The notes: a model not told the origin generated them from the sequence alone. 64,000 nucleotides of DNA from Candidatus Agathobaculum pullistercoris (GCA_019114345.1 DXFS01000010.1:1-64000); one strand, 5' to 3'. Shown: positions 38,778 through 48,760, counted from the stretch's first letter. Made by a program: numbers and translations.

Positions 38778-40685
38778 ATGAAAAAACAGATCGGGGCGGC
38801 CGTCCTGCTGGCGGCAATGATAGCCGGGCCGCAGGCGGCGGCATGGGACAGCCGGGGGATCACGGTCAGCAGCTGGGCACAGGCCGGGGTAGCAGCGGCG
38901 TATGAGAACGGCGCTGTGTCCGAAGCGTTTGATTTGGGTGCGGATTATACCCGGCCCGTGACCCGCGCCCAGCTGGCGCGGATGACTGTGGATCTGGTCA
39001 TTGGGCAGCAGCAGTCCACTTTGGCTGAACTGGCGGGGCAGCTGGGCATCGAGCTGGAGATGGCGCCGCTCACACCCGAGGCAGAGCAGGACGGTGTGGC
39101 GGAAGCCGGAACGGAGGCCTCGCACCAGATGGTGGGGGATTCGGCTGAAAAAATAAGGGAAGATCAGAAAACTGTGGGAGAAGAAAATAAAGAAACCGGC
39201 CAAATACAGAAAATAGTGGGAGAACAATCTGGAGAAACGCAGACAGCGGAAGAAATGCCGGACGAGCAGGCGGAGGAGATGAGCGGCGGGCCAGACAATA
39301 CCGGACGCCCGGCTGAGGAGGAAGGCGGGCTTGCACCGGAAGATGAGACGCAGACAGAACCGCCGGCGGAGCCGGAAGCGCACACCCCGCCGTATGGCGA
39401 CCCGCTGGACGGCGGCCTGCCGTATGTCGCCTCCGGCAGCTTTTCAGACACGCGCAGCGTGTACATCGAAGCGGCGGCAAAGCTTGGCATTGTCAACGGG
39501 GCAGACGGCCTGTTCCGGCCGGACGATCTGGTCTCCCGCGCAGAGGCGGCGGCGATGATGCAGCGGTGCATGGGCGTGCTCGGTATGACCGAGGCCAACC
39601 GGCAGCCGCAGCAGTTTTCCGACAATTACGTGATCCCGCGCTGGGCGGTCGAAGCGGTCAAATACATATCCGGGCGCACCGACCAGAGCGGACAGCCCAT
39701 CATGGGCGGGGCAAACGGGAAATTCTCCCCGCAGGGCAGCTATACCATTGAGCAGGCCATCCTGTCGCTCGGGCGGATGCAGTCCTCGCTGCAGGTGACC
39801 GAAGTGGCTGCGGGCTGGCGCGATGCGCCGGGATATGACAGCGTGACGCTGGCGCTCACCTTCGGCGGCGACTGCACGCTGGGTCGCGGGCATGATTTCG
39901 CATACAGCGGCTCGTTTGACGAGATGTATGACCAGAAGGGCGCCTCGTATTTCTTTTCCGGCATCCCGGAGTTTTTTGATGACGACCTGACCATGGTGAA
40001 TTTTGAGGGTACGCTGACAAACGCGACTGCGCACGCCTATAAGACCTTCGTGTTCAAGGGGCGGCCGGAATACGCCAAGGTGCTGGAAGCGGGCAGCATC
40101 GACGTGGTCTCGGTCGCAAACAACCACTCCATGGACTATCTGCAGCGCGGTTTTGACGATACTGTGCGCTATCTGTCCCCCTATGTGGCGGTTTCCGGAT
40201 ACGAGCGCATGCCGATCGTGACCGTCAAGGGGATCCGTATCGGCTTCGCCTCCAACGTCGGCTGGACGTTTGACAGCGCGCAGAAGCGGTTTATTGAAAA
40301 CGCGGTGCAGTCCCTGCGGGCGCGCGGCGCGGATTTGGTGGTGTTCAACTACCACTGGGGGATCGAGCGCTCCTACCACAGCGACCCCACGCAGCAGGCG
40401 ATTGGGCGCTACTGCATTGACCAGGGCGCGGATCTGGTCATCGGCCACCATCCGCATGTGGTGCAGGAGATTGAGACCTACAAGGGCAAGCAGATTGCTT
40501 ACTCGCTGGGTAATCTTGTGTTCGGCGGCAACAACAACCCGTCGGATAAAAACTGCCTGATCTACCGGCATAATTTTACACTCGATCTGGACAGCCGGCA
40601 GGTGACGGCGTCCTCCTATCAGGCGCTTCCCTACAAGGTGTCCTCGGTTTCCTGGCGCAACGACTATCACCCGGTCAAGCGGTGA
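38778..40685 (+). CDS. SLH-domain-containing CapA/PgsA-type protein
   Basis: Signal peptide; SLH-like units (FSDTRSVYIEAAAKLGIVNGADGLFRPDDLVSRAEAAAMM, NGKFSPQGSYTIEQAILSL); C-terminal CapA domain (LTFGGDCTLGR, MVNFEGTLTN, VSVANNHSMDY, GHHPHVVQEIE). Confidence 0.88.
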   Translation: MKKQIGAAVLLAAMIAGPQAAAWDSRGITVSSWAQAGVAAAYENGAVSEAFDLGADYTRPVTRAQLARMTVDLVIGQQQSTLAELAGQLGIELEMAPLTPEAEQDGVAEAGTEASHQMVGDSAEKIREDQKTVGEENKETGQIQKIVGEQSGETQTAEEMPDEQAEEMSGGPDNTGRPAEEEGGLAPEDETQTEPPAEPEAHTPPYGDPLDGGLPYVASGSFSDTRSVYIEAAAKLGIVNGADGLFRPDDLVSRAEAAAMMQRCMGVLGMTEANRQPQQFSDNYVIPRWAVEAVKYISGRTDQSGQPIMGGANGKFSPQGSYTIEQAILSLGRMQSSLQVTEVAAGWRDAPGYDSVTLALTFGGDCTLGRGHDFAYSGSFDEMYDQKGASYFFSGIPEFFDDDLTMVNFEGTLTNATAHAYKTFVFKGRPEYAKVLEAGSIDVVSVANNHSMDYLQRGFDDTVRYLSPYVAVSGYERMPIVTVKGIRIGFASNVGWTFDSAQKRFIENAVQSLRARGADLVVFNYHWGIERSYHSDPTQQAIGRYCIDQGADLVIGHHPHVVQEIETYKGKQIAYSLGNLVFGGNNNPSDKNCLIYRHNFTLDLDSRQVTASSYQALPYKVSSVSWRNDYHPVKR

Positions 40686-40700
40686 AGCATACAGAAAACA

Positions 40701-40732
40701 AAAGAAAGCCGCAGTCTGCGGCTTTCTTTTTT
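40701..40732. terminator. Bidirectional terminator
   Basis: aaagaaagccgcagtctgcggctttctttttt. Confidence 0.85.
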
Positions 40733-40766
40733 GCTTTTGTGGGCGTTTGACAGGCGGATATCCTGG

Positions 40767-41735
40767 TCAGGCAGGGCGGAACCACGCAGGCACCGCATGG
40801 TCCAGCAGGTCGAGATCGCGGAAAACCGCGGCTGCGGCGCGCTCGTACTCGTCCGCGGTGCGGGACTTTTTGAGCGCCTTGCCGTGCTTTTCGCTGTCCG
40901 CGAACAGGTTCAGATGGTAGAACCAGACCTCCTTCATGCGCAGCATGGCAATGCGGCGGTCGCCGAATGCTTCGCAGTACCGGTCATACAGCGCATTATG
41001 GAACGCCGCCAGCGTGCGTTTGTCCGCCCGCACACCGCCTGTCAGCCGCGTGACGAGCGAGGGGTCGGCGATCAGCCCGCGGCCGATCATGACCGCCTGC
41101 ACCGCAGGCCAACGCTGTGCGACGGCGTGCGCGCCCTCCTCGCTGACCACGTCGCCGTTATAGCACACCGGCATGCGACAGCGGGGCAGGGCGGCAGCAA
41201 AGTCCGCATCACGCACCGTGCCCTTGTAAAAATCCTGCCGCACGCGCGGGTGGATGGTCAGTTCGGCGATGGGGTAGCGGTTATAGATGTCCAGCAGGCG
41301 GCCGAACTCCGCCGGGTCGCGCATTCCCAGCCGGGTCTTGACCGAAATGCGGCCGCGGCAGGCGGCAAACACCGCGTCCAGAAAGCGGTCGAGCCCGTCC
41401 GGATCGGCCAGAAAGCCCGCGCCCTTGCCCTTGGCGGTCACCGTGCCCGAGGGGCAGCCCAGGTTGAGGTTGACCTCGCTGTATCCCATATCGAACAGCG
41501 CGTTCGCCGCCCAGATGAAGTCCGCGGCTGTGCGGGTCAGCAGCTGGGGCACGGCGGGCACGCCCGCGTTTGCCTCGGACGCGACGTCGCGCTTCTGGCG
41601 CGGGGTCAGGCGCTCGTTTGTGGTCGGGGTGATAAAGGGCATGAAGTATTTGTCCACACCCGGGAAATATTCGTGGTGCGTGCGGCGGTAGACCGCGCCG
41701 GTCACGCCCTCCATAGGGGCGAAGTAATATCGCAT
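40767..41735 (-). CDS. dus: tRNA-dihydrouridine synthase family protein
   Basis: MRYYFAPMEGVTGAVYR, VNLNLGCPSGTVTAKGKGAGFL, VCYNGDVVSEE; ATG at 41735, longer ORF is an unsupported extension. Confidence 0.92.
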   Translation of the reverse strand: MRYYFAPMEGVTGAVYRRTHHEYFPGVDKYFMPFITPTTNERLTPRQKRDVASEANAGVPAVPQLLTRTAADFIWAANALFDMGYSEVNLNLGCPSGTVTAKGKGAGFLADPDGLDRFLDAVFAACRGRISVKTRLGMRDPAEFGRLLDIYNRYPIAELTIHPRVRQDFYKGTVRDADFAAALPRCRMPVCYNGDVVSEEGAHAVAQRWPAVQAVMIGRGLIADPSLVTRLTGGVRADKRTLAAFHNALYDRYCEAFGDRRIAMLRMKEVWFYHLNLFADSEKHGKALKKSRTADEYERAAAAVFRDLDLLDHAVPAWFRPA

Positions 41736-41871
41736 AACAAACCCTCGTTTTGTTTCAGACTGGTTTTCATTATACCGTGCCGCGGCGCATGGCGCAAGGG
41801 ATAAACCCTGCATGGATGCGCGGGCCGCAGGCATATAGTGGAAGCAGACCGGGAAAGGGGAGGAAAATGCG

Positions 41872-43272
41872 ATGCTGGCCGAAACGATCGAGCGATGGAA
41901 TGAAATGGCGCGCGCCTTTGTTTGGGGCGCGCCCATGCTGGTGCTGCTCATTGGGACAGGGGTGTACTTCACCGCAAAGACCCATCTGTTCCAGCTGCGG
42001 CACATGGGACTGTGGCTGCGCAAAACCCTGTTTTCCTGCTTTACCGGCGAGGCACGCCGCAAAAGCAGCGGGGGCGTGTCGCCCTTTGGGGTGATGTGCA
42101 CCGCTCTCGCCGCGACGGTCGGCACGGGCAACATCGCGGGTGTGGCGACCGCCCTGACCATTGGCGGGCCGGGCGCGGTGTTCTGGATGTGGATCTCCGC
42201 CTTTTTCGGCATGATGACCGCGTTTGCGGAGAACACACTCGGCATGCTGTACCGTGAACGGGGCAAAGACGGCGCATGGCGCGGCGGGCCCATGATGTAT
42301 CTGAAAAAAGGGCTGCACAGCCCCTTTCTGGCGGGAGCATTCGCGCTGTTCTGCGTGCTCGCCTCGTTCGGCATCGGCAACATGAGCCAGTGCAACTCGA
42401 TCGCGGGCGGGTTGCGCGGCGTGTTTGGCGTGCCGCCGCAGGTCACCGGGCTGGTGACCGCCGTCCTGCTGGGTGCGGTCCTGCTGGGCGGGCTGGGCCG
42501 CATTTCCCGTGTGACCGAGACGCTCGTACCCTTTATGGCGCTGTTCTACATGGGCGGCGCGCTCTTTGTGCTGTGGTGCTTCCGTGCGAATCTTCCACAG
42601 GCCTGTGGACAGATCCTCTCCGCGGCGTTCGACTGGCGTGCCGGCGTGGGCGGTGCTGCCGGATACGGCATGATGCAGGCCATCCGCATCGGCGTATCGC
42701 GGGGTGTGTTCTCCAACGAAGCCGGACTGGGTTCGTCGGTCATGGTGCATGCAGCGGCAGATGCAAAAGAGCCGTGCGAGCAGGGTATGTGGGCGGTGTT
42801 CGAGGTGTTTTTTGACACCATCGTCATGTGTACCGTGACCGCGCTGGTCATTCTGTCGAGCGGCGTATACAACGAAATGCTGTACAGCCTTGCCGCCGGC
42901 ACGCCGCTGCTCGACCGGCTCCTGACGGGCGCCCAGCTGACCGCAGCGGCGTTTTCCGCCGCGCTCGGGCCGCTCGGCGGCGGGTTTGTGGCGGCGTCGC
43001 TCGCGCTGTTCGCGTTTTCCACCCTGCTGGGCTGGTCATACTACGGGCAGCGCGCGGCGGAATACCTGCTGGGCGCGCAGGCTGTGCCGGTATACAAGGC
43101 GTTGTTCGTGGCCGCGGCCGCTGTGGGCTGCGTGATGCGGCTCGACCTGGCCTGGGCGCTGTCCGATACCTTTAACGGCTTGATGGCGCTGCCCAATCTC
43201 GCAGGTGTGCTGGCGCTGCGGGGCGAGGCGCTGCAGGAATGGAAAAGATACCGCCGGGCAAATCATATTTGA
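41872..43272 (+). CDS. Sodium:alanine/glycine symporter family (AgcS-3)
   Basis: AATVGTGNIAGVATALTIGGPGAVFWMWISAFFGMMTAFAE, VFSNEAGLGSSVMVHA. Confidence 0.95.
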   Translation: MLAETIERWNEMARAFVWGAPMLVLLIGTGVYFTAKTHLFQLRHMGLWLRKTLFSCFTGEARRKSSGGVSPFGVMCTALAATVGTGNIAGVATALTIGGPGAVFWMWISAFFGMMTAFAENTLGMLYRERGKDGAWRGGPMMYLKKGLHSPFLAGAFALFCVLASFGIGNMSQCNSIAGGLRGVFGVPPQVTGLVTAVLLGAVLLGGLGRISRVTETLVPFMALFYMGGALFVLWCFRANLPQACGQILSAAFDWRAGVGGAAGYGMMQAIRIGVSRGVFSNEAGLGSSVMVHAAADAKEPCEQGMWAVFEVFFDTIVMCTVTALVILSSGVYNEMLYSLAAGTPLLDRLLTGAQLTAAAFSAALGPLGGGFVAASLALFAFSTLLGWSYYGQRAAEYLLGAQAVPVYKALFVAAAAVGCVMRLDLAWALSDTFNGLMALPNLAGVLALRGEALQEWKRYRRANHI

Positions 43273-43434
43273 CAATTCCCGGCGCTTGTGGGGCAGCCCG
43301 GCACGCAGATTGCACAAAAATGCAGATCTCTGCAGCAAAAAGCAGATTCGGCCTTGTCAACTGCAGTAAATGCGGATAGAATAGAAGGGACTTGCAGGAG
43401 GGAGAGAAATATCCTGCAAAAGGGGGAATTGAGA

Positions 43435-44934
43435 ATGGATTTAACTGCAACCGTGTGGACACTGCTGCCGCCGGTCATCGCCATTGCGCTGGCGCTGATC
43501 ACCAAGGAGGTCTATTCCTCATTGCTGATCGGCATCCTTGCAGGCGGGCTGCTGTTCCGGGGATTCAACCCGCTGCACGCAGTCGAAACCACATTTGAAG
43601 TCATGGGCAGCAAGCTGGGGGAAAATATCAATATCTGTATTTTCCTTGTGCTGCTCGGCATTCTGGTGTCGCTGGTCACCAAATCAGGCGCCTCGCGCGC
43701 TTACGGAAACTGGGCGACCAAAACCATCAGGGGACGGCGCGGCGCGGCGTATGCGACCTCGTTCCTCGGCATCTTTATTTTTGTCGACGATTATTTCAAC
43801 TGCCTGACTGTCGGCACAGTCATGCGCCCGGTGACGGATAAATACCGCATCACACGCGCCAAGCTCGCCTATATCATCGACGCGACCGCGGCGCCTGTGT
43901 GCATTATTGCTCCGATCTCGAGCTGGGCGGCGGCGGTCGGCTCTTCGCTGCCCGAATCCAGTACCATGGACGGGTTTTCGCTGTTCTTGCAGACCATCCC
44001 GATGAACCTGTATGCGCTGCTCACCATCGGCTTCCTGATCTGGCTGATGGGCGCGGATTTCGACTTCGGCCCGATGGCGAAGTACGAGCGCGAACATGCG
44101 GACGATGATCTGACCCGCCAGGAGGAGACCCATGTGGTCGGCGGCGCGGGCAAGGTATATGATCTGATCCTGCCGATCTGCGTGCTGATCGTGCTGTGCA
44201 TCGCGGGCATGCTGTACACCGGCGGCATCCTGGAGGGGGCGGGCGTGATCGACGCGTTCGCAAACTGTGATTCCTCCACGTCGCTTGTGCTCGGCTCATT
44301 CTTTACGCTGGTATTCACCTTCCTGCTGTATCTCCCGCGCAAGATCCTGACCTTCGGCCAGTTCTGTGAGGCGTTTACCGAAGGTTTCAAGGCCATGGTG
44401 CCTGCGATCCTGATTCTGACGCTGGCATGGACGCTGTCCGGCGTGTGCTCGGAGGAATATCTCAATATCGGCGGCTTTGTCTCCTCGGTTGTGGACGGAC
44501 AGTCCATGGTCGGCATGTTCATGCCCGCGATCTTCTTCCTGATCTCGCTCGGCCTTGCGTTTGCCACCGGCACCTCGTGGGGCACGTTCGGCATCCTGAT
44601 CCCGATCGCGGTCGCGGTGTTCGGCGACGCGCCCAGCACCATGCTGGTCATGACAGTCGCAGCGTGCCTGTCCGGAGCGGTGTGCGGCGACCATGTTTCT
44701 CCGATCTCGGACACGACCATTCTCGCGTCCGCGGGCGCGCAGTGCAACCACATGGATCATGTTTCTACCCAGATGCCCTATGCGCTGCTGATCGCAGCGA
44801 TCAGCTTTGCAGGCTTCCTGGTGGGCGGCATCACGGGCAACGGCTTTGTCGCGCTCGTGCTCGGCATTGCGCTGCTGATCGGCGCGATCCTTGTGATCAC
44901 GGCCATGCATAACAGGCAGCGGGCAAAGCAGTAA
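43435..44934 (+). CDS. Na+/H+ antiporter NhaC family protein
   Basis: MDLTATVWTLLPPVIAIALALITKEVYSSLLIGILAGGLL; GTSWGTFGILIPIA; CGDHVSPISDTTILASAGA. Confidence 0.93.
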   Translation: MDLTATVWTLLPPVIAIALALITKEVYSSLLIGILAGGLLFRGFNPLHAVETTFEVMGSKLGENINICIFLVLLGILVSLVTKSGASRAYGNWATKTIRGRRGAAYATSFLGIFIFVDDYFNCLTVGTVMRPVTDKYRITRAKLAYIIDATAAPVCIIAPISSWAAAVGSSLPESSTMDGFSLFLQTIPMNLYALLTIGFLIWLMGADFDFGPMAKYEREHADDDLTRQEETHVVGGAGKVYDLILPICVLIVLCIAGMLYTGGILEGAGVIDAFANCDSSTSLVLGSFFTLVFTFLLYLPRKILTFGQFCEAFTEGFKAMVPAILILTLAWTLSGVCSEEYLNIGGFVSSVVDGQSMVGMFMPAIFFLISLGLAFATGTSWGTFGILIPIAVAVFGDAPSTMLVMTVAACLSGAVCGDHVSPISDTTILASAGAQCNHMDHVSTQMPYALLIAAISFAGFLVGGITGNGFVALVLGIALLIGAILVITAMHNRQRAKQ

Positions 44935-44949
44935 TAAAACCAGATATCC

Positions 44950-45264
44950 GGCGGCTCCCTCCTCTGCGGGGGAGCCTCGGTCTGTCCGTTTGTTTTCCAT
45001 GCCGTCCTGCACGTTTCCCCGCGCCGCGGGCCCCGTAGCCCGCGATACCTTATACCGCCGCCGTGCGGCGATTAAATGCGCGTTGCGCGTGCAATAGAAA
45101 ATTGCAGCTGGCTGCAATTTTCATCAAACCGCCCAGCTCCGCCGGGTGGTTTGATACAGGAAAGCGGTTTGTGTGCCCGCCGGGCGCGCAAATACTGCGC
45201 CCGGGCTTTGTCCGCGCTCTGCGCGGCACAGCCCCTTCGATCGGAACAGCCTGTTTCGATCGAG
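44950..45264. repeat. Intergenic hairpin array A
   Basis: At least six consecutive stems, e.g. gaaaattgcagctggctgcaattttc (45097-45122), atcaaaccgccc..gggtggtttgat (45123-45155), tcgatcggaacagcctgtttcgatcga (45237-45263). Confidence 0.8.
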
Positions 45265-45289
45265 AATTTTCAGAAAGAAGGAATCCCCA

Positions 45290-46648
45290 TTGACTACCGA
45301 CCTTACCGAAGGCAAACCATCCAAAAAGCTGTTCTGGTTTTCGCTGCCGCTTCTGCTGAGCGTCGCGTTCCAGCAGCTTTACCAGATGGCCGACTCCATG
45401 ATCGTCGGCCGCTTCGCGATCACGCCCGAGGCGGGTGAGCTTGCGCTCGCCGCCGTCGGAGCAAGCTACCCGATCACCCAGCTGTTCGTCGCCGTGGCAA
45501 CCGGTGTGAACATCGGCACAAGCGTGCTGGTCTCCCAGCTGTTCGGCGCCAAGCGGTACCTGCGCATGAAGACCGCGGTTTCGACCGCGCTGATCAGCAC
45601 AACGGTCATTGCCCTGCTGCTTACGCTGATCGGCACGCTGGCAACGGGCGGCATCATGTCCGCGCTCCAGACCCCGGCGAATATTTTTGACGACGGCGCA
45701 CTCTATCTGCGCGTATACGTATTCGGCCTGCTGTTCCTGTTTCTGTACAACGTGTGCACGGGCATTTTCAACGCCATGGGGGACAGCCGCACACCACTGG
45801 TCCTGCTGATCATCTCCTCGGTGAGCAACGTGGTGCTCGACCTTGTTTTTGTCGCGGTGTTTCACTGGGATGTTGCAGGCGTGGCCTGGGCAACATTTAT
45901 TGCACAGGGTGCGTCGGGCGTGCTGGCCTTTTTCCTGCTGCTGCGCCGCGTGCGCTCGTTCGATACGCATGGGCACTTCCTGTTTTTCTCGTCCGAGATG
46001 CTGCGCCGCCTGACTAACTACGCGGTGCCCTCGATCGCGCAGCAGAGCTTTGTTTCGGTCGGCAATGTCATTATCCAGTATTATGTCAACCTGTGCGGCG
46101 CAACGGTCATCGCGGGCTACTCGGCTGCGACCAAGGTCAATATGTTCGCGCTGACCTGCTGCATGTCGTTCGCCTCCGGCCTGTCCAGCTATGTGGCGCA
46201 GAACATCGGAGCGCGCAAGCTTGACCGCATCGGCCCGGGCCTTAAGGCAGGGGCGCTGTTTTCGATCGGGCTTGCGGTCGTGTTCATGGCGGTCTACCTG
46301 CCCTTTGCAGGGCGGCTGGTCGGCCTGTTTGTACCCGCGGGCAGCGCCTCGGGTGTTATTGATGTGGGACGGCAGTACCTGTTTATCCTGACCCCGTTTT
46401 ATATTATTGTGTGCATCAAGTTCGTGTGCGACAGCGTGCTGCGCGGCGCGGGAGCGATGCGGCCGTTCATGGTCACGACCTTTTCCGACCTGATCCTGCG
46501 CGTGGGCTTTTCCGTGATCCTGTACCACGTGATGGGCAGCGAGCTCGGTATCTGGCTGTCCTGGCCGATCGGCTGGTTCCTGGGCTCGTCGATCTCGGTA
46601 TTCTTCTATAAGCGCGGCGTATGGAAGAAAAACCTGCCGAATCTGTAA
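45290..46648 (+). CDS. MATE family efflux transporter
   Basis: SLPLLLSVAFQQLYQMADSMIVGRF; TTG start after agaaagaagg. Confidence 0.93.
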   Translation: MTTDLTEGKPSKKLFWFSLPLLLSVAFQQLYQMADSMIVGRFAITPEAGELALAAVGASYPITQLFVAVATGVNIGTSVLVSQLFGAKRYLRMKTAVSTALISTTVIALLLTLIGTLATGGIMSALQTPANIFDDGALYLRVYVFGLLFLFLYNVCTGIFNAMGDSRTPLVLLIISSVSNVVLDLVFVAVFHWDVAGVAWATFIAQGASGVLAFFLLLRRVRSFDTHGHFLFFSSEMLRRLTNYAVPSIAQQSFVSVGNVIIQYYVNLCGATVIAGYSAATKVNMFALTCCMSFASGLSSYVAQNIGARKLDRIGPGLKAGALFSIGLAVVFMAVYLPFAGRLVGLFVPAGSASGVIDVGRQYLFILTPFYIIVCIKFVCDSVLRGAGAMRPFMVTTFSDLILRVGFSVILYHVMGSELGIWLSWPIGWFLGSSISVFFYKRGVWKKNLPNL

Positions 46649-46746
46649 ACGCATCGGTGAGTTCCGGGTTTTATACGCTGCAACCGCTGAAATACGGTTT
46701 TTCTGCCTGAATGGGCGGAGGAAATGCAGAGGTAAAATGGATATAA

Positions 46747-46775
46747 GAAAAGAACGCCTGTCCGGGCGTTCTTTT
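46747..46775 (+). terminator. Intrinsic terminator-like hairpin
   Basis: gaaaagaacgcctgtccgggcgttcttttc. Confidence 0.7.
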
Positions 46776-46788
46776 CTTTCGGCAAAAA

Positions 46789-46854
46789 TGGAAAGCGAAC
46801 TTGACATTTCAGAGAAGTGTGCTATACTACAGATATGGAAAGTAAACTTTACAT
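46789..46854 (+). promoter_or_regulatory. XRE promoter with paired operator-like repeats
   Basis: tggaaagcgaacttgacat (46789-46807) and tggaaagtaaactttacat (46836-46854) flank the core TTGACA-16-TATACT promoter. Confidence 0.65.
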
Positions 46855-46872
46855 CCGAAGGGAGGCGGACGC

Positions 46873-47076
46873 GTGAAAAACAGGCTGGAGGAATTGCGCC
46901 GGGCGCGCGGCGTCCGGCAGGAGGAGCTGGCGGACGCGCTGGGCGTGTCGCGGCAGACGATCGGCTCGCTGGAGAACGGGCGGTACAACCCGTCCATCCT
47001 GCTGGCGTTCAGGATCGCACGGTATTTCGGCATGCAGATCGAGGATATCTTTATCTATGAGGAGGAGAGCAAATGA
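46873..47076 (+). CDS. XRE-family helix-turn-helix regulator (67 aa)
   Basis: MKNRLEELRRARGVRQEELADALGVSRQTIGSLENGRYNPSILLAFRIARYF. Confidence 0.93.
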   Translation: MKNRLEELRRARGVRQEELADALGVSRQTIGSLENGRYNPSILLAFRIARYFGMQIEDIFIYEEESK

Positions 47077-47501
47077 AACAGGCAAAGAATATCGGGCTCA
47101 GCCTGCTGGGTTTTGTGCTGATCGGCGCAGGGATTTATATGATCCGGACCGTGCCCGACCCGCAGGGCATCATGCGCGCGCTGCCGTTCCTGCTGGTCGG
47201 GTTCGGGTGCGGCATTTTTGGGCATGGGCTGGGCGACCTGCTGGCAAAAAAGGCAGTGCAATCCGATCCGGCAATGGCGCGGCAGCTGGAGATCGCCCAG
47301 ACCGATGAGCGCAACGTGATGATCGGCAGCATGGCCAAGGCCAAGGGATACGATATGATGACCTATGTGTTTGGCGCGCTCATGGTGGCCTTTGCGCTGA
47401 TGGGGGCACCGTGGACGGTCATTATCCCAATGGTGATCGCGTACCTGTTCGTACATGGCTATGCGATCTATTTCCGGGTTAAACTGGAAAAGGAGATGTA
47501 A
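47073..47501 (+). CDS. Hypothetical membrane protein co-transcribed with XRE regulator
   Basis: ATGA overlap with upstream gene; about 4 TM segments. Confidence 0.75.
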   Translation: MKQAKNIGLSLLGFVLIGAGIYMIRTVPDPQGIMRALPFLLVGFGCGIFGHGLGDLLAKKAVQSDPAMARQLEIAQTDERNVMIGSMAKAKGYDMMTYVFGALMVAFALMGAPWTVIIPMVIAYLFVHGYAIYFRVKLEKEM

Positions 47502-47505
47502 GCGC

Positions 47506-47540
47506 ACAAAAAAGAACGCCCCGGCGGGCGTTCTTTTTTG
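47506..47540. terminator. Bidirectional terminator
   Basis: acaaaaaagaacgcc ccggc gggcgttcttttttgt. Confidence 0.85.
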
Positions 47541-47554
47541 TGCTTTTTGTAATT

Positions 47555-48760
47555 TTACTGCCGGTCGTACTTTTCCGCCAGCTGCTGGCTGATGAACTGG
47601 CGCGCGGTGCGCGGCGAGCGGCCGTTGCGGCGCAGCGCGAACCGCTCAGCAAGCAGATGCAGCTGGTCGGCGGGAAGGCCGATGCCGCTTTCGGCGGCAA
47701 GCTGGTCGACAATGTACAGATATTCGTCCTTGTCCGGCACGGAGAAGGTGATCTCCAGCCCGAAGCGGTCGGACAGCGAGGTGACGGTCTCCAGGCTGTC
47801 ACGCACGCGTACCTCGTCCCCCTCGCGGTCGGCGAAAGTCTCGCGGATCAGGTGGCGGCGGTTGCTGGTCGCATAGATGACCAGGTTGGACGGCTTACCG
47901 GCAAGGCCGCCCTCGATGAACGCTTTAAGCGCAGCGAAATTGTCGTCCTCGCGGTTAAAGGACAGATCGTCCAGAAATACGATAAATCGGAAGGGCGAGC
48001 GCAGTGTTTCTGTGAAAATTTTCGGGAAGCAGGTGATGTGCCGCGGGGACATTTCAATGATCTTGAGCCCGCGCTCGGCGTATTCGTTGACCACTGCCTT
48101 GACCGTCGAGGATTTGCCCGTGCCCTTGTCGCCGTAGAGCAGGATATTGTTCGCTTCGCGCCCGTCAAGGAAGGCGAGCGTATTTTTGAGAATCTGCTGC
48201 TTCTGCCGCTCGTAGCCGGGCAGGTCGCGCAGACGGATGGCATCCGGATGCACGATCGGGCGGACTTCGCCGTCGTCCCGCACCGCGAAAGCAGAGGACT
48301 GGGCGAAAAAGCCGTAGCCCTGCGCGCGGTAATAGCTCGCGAGCGCAGCGCCGTCCCGGAAGGGCAGGGGAGCGGACGCGGGGAAGTCGGGCAGTTCGAG
48401 CAGCGCGGGCGCGTTCAAGCGGGCCGCCGCAGCCGATTTGAGCGCCGCACCGTCCAGAGCGAGCAGGGAGCAGAGCGCCTCGATATCATGCGTGGCGGCG
48501 TCCAGCAGGGCAGGCGCGGGGGCGGCGATCGTGTCGGTCAGCGTGTTGACGTCATAGTGCACCGCATCCAGAATGGCGCGGGATGCGTCGCGGCAGGCGA
48601 ACTGCGCCGCGCAGAGCGCACCGTAGCGGTCGGCAAAGGCGTCGGCATTTTGGCCGAGCGCATCAAACACATCGAGATATGCGTGGACAAGCGGGTGCTG
48701 CTGCAGCCCGCGCAGCACGGAAAGCCCGCGTACCTGCAGGGAAAGGGCGGAAAGTTCCAT
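47555..48760 (-). CDS. DUF815-type AAA ATP-binding protein
   Basis: Walker A NNILLYGDKGTGKSSTVKAV; Walker B FIVFLDDLSF; NRRHLIRE pattern typical of DUF815. Confidence 0.87.
   Translation of the reverse strand: MELSALSLQVRGLSVLRGLQQHPLVHAYLDVFDALGQNADAFADRYGALCAAQFACRDASRAILDAVHYDVNTLTDTIAAPAPALLDAATHDIEALCSLLALDGAALKSAAAARLNAPALLELPDFPASAPLPFRDGAALASYYRAQGYGFFAQSSAFAVRDDGEVRPIVHPDAIRLRDLPGYERQKQQILKNTLAFLDGREANNILLYGDKGTGKSSTVKAVVNEYAERGLKIIEMSPRHITCFPKIFTETLRSPFRFIVFLDDLSFNREDDNFAALKAFIEGGLAGKPSNLVIYATSNRRHLIRETFADREGDEVRVRDSLETVTSLSDRFGLEITFSVPDKDEYLYIVDQLAAESGIGLPADQLHLLAERFALRRNGRSPRTARQFISQQLAEKYDRQ

Noticed and set aside
41736-42503. N-terminal extension of the minus-strand dus ORF
   Set aside because: Overlaps AgcS-3 on the other strand; dus family N-terminus MRYYFAPMEGVTG begins at 41735.
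45050-46807. 585-aa minus-strand ORF
   Set aside because: Antisense to the MATE gene with low-complexity charged sequence; no motif support.
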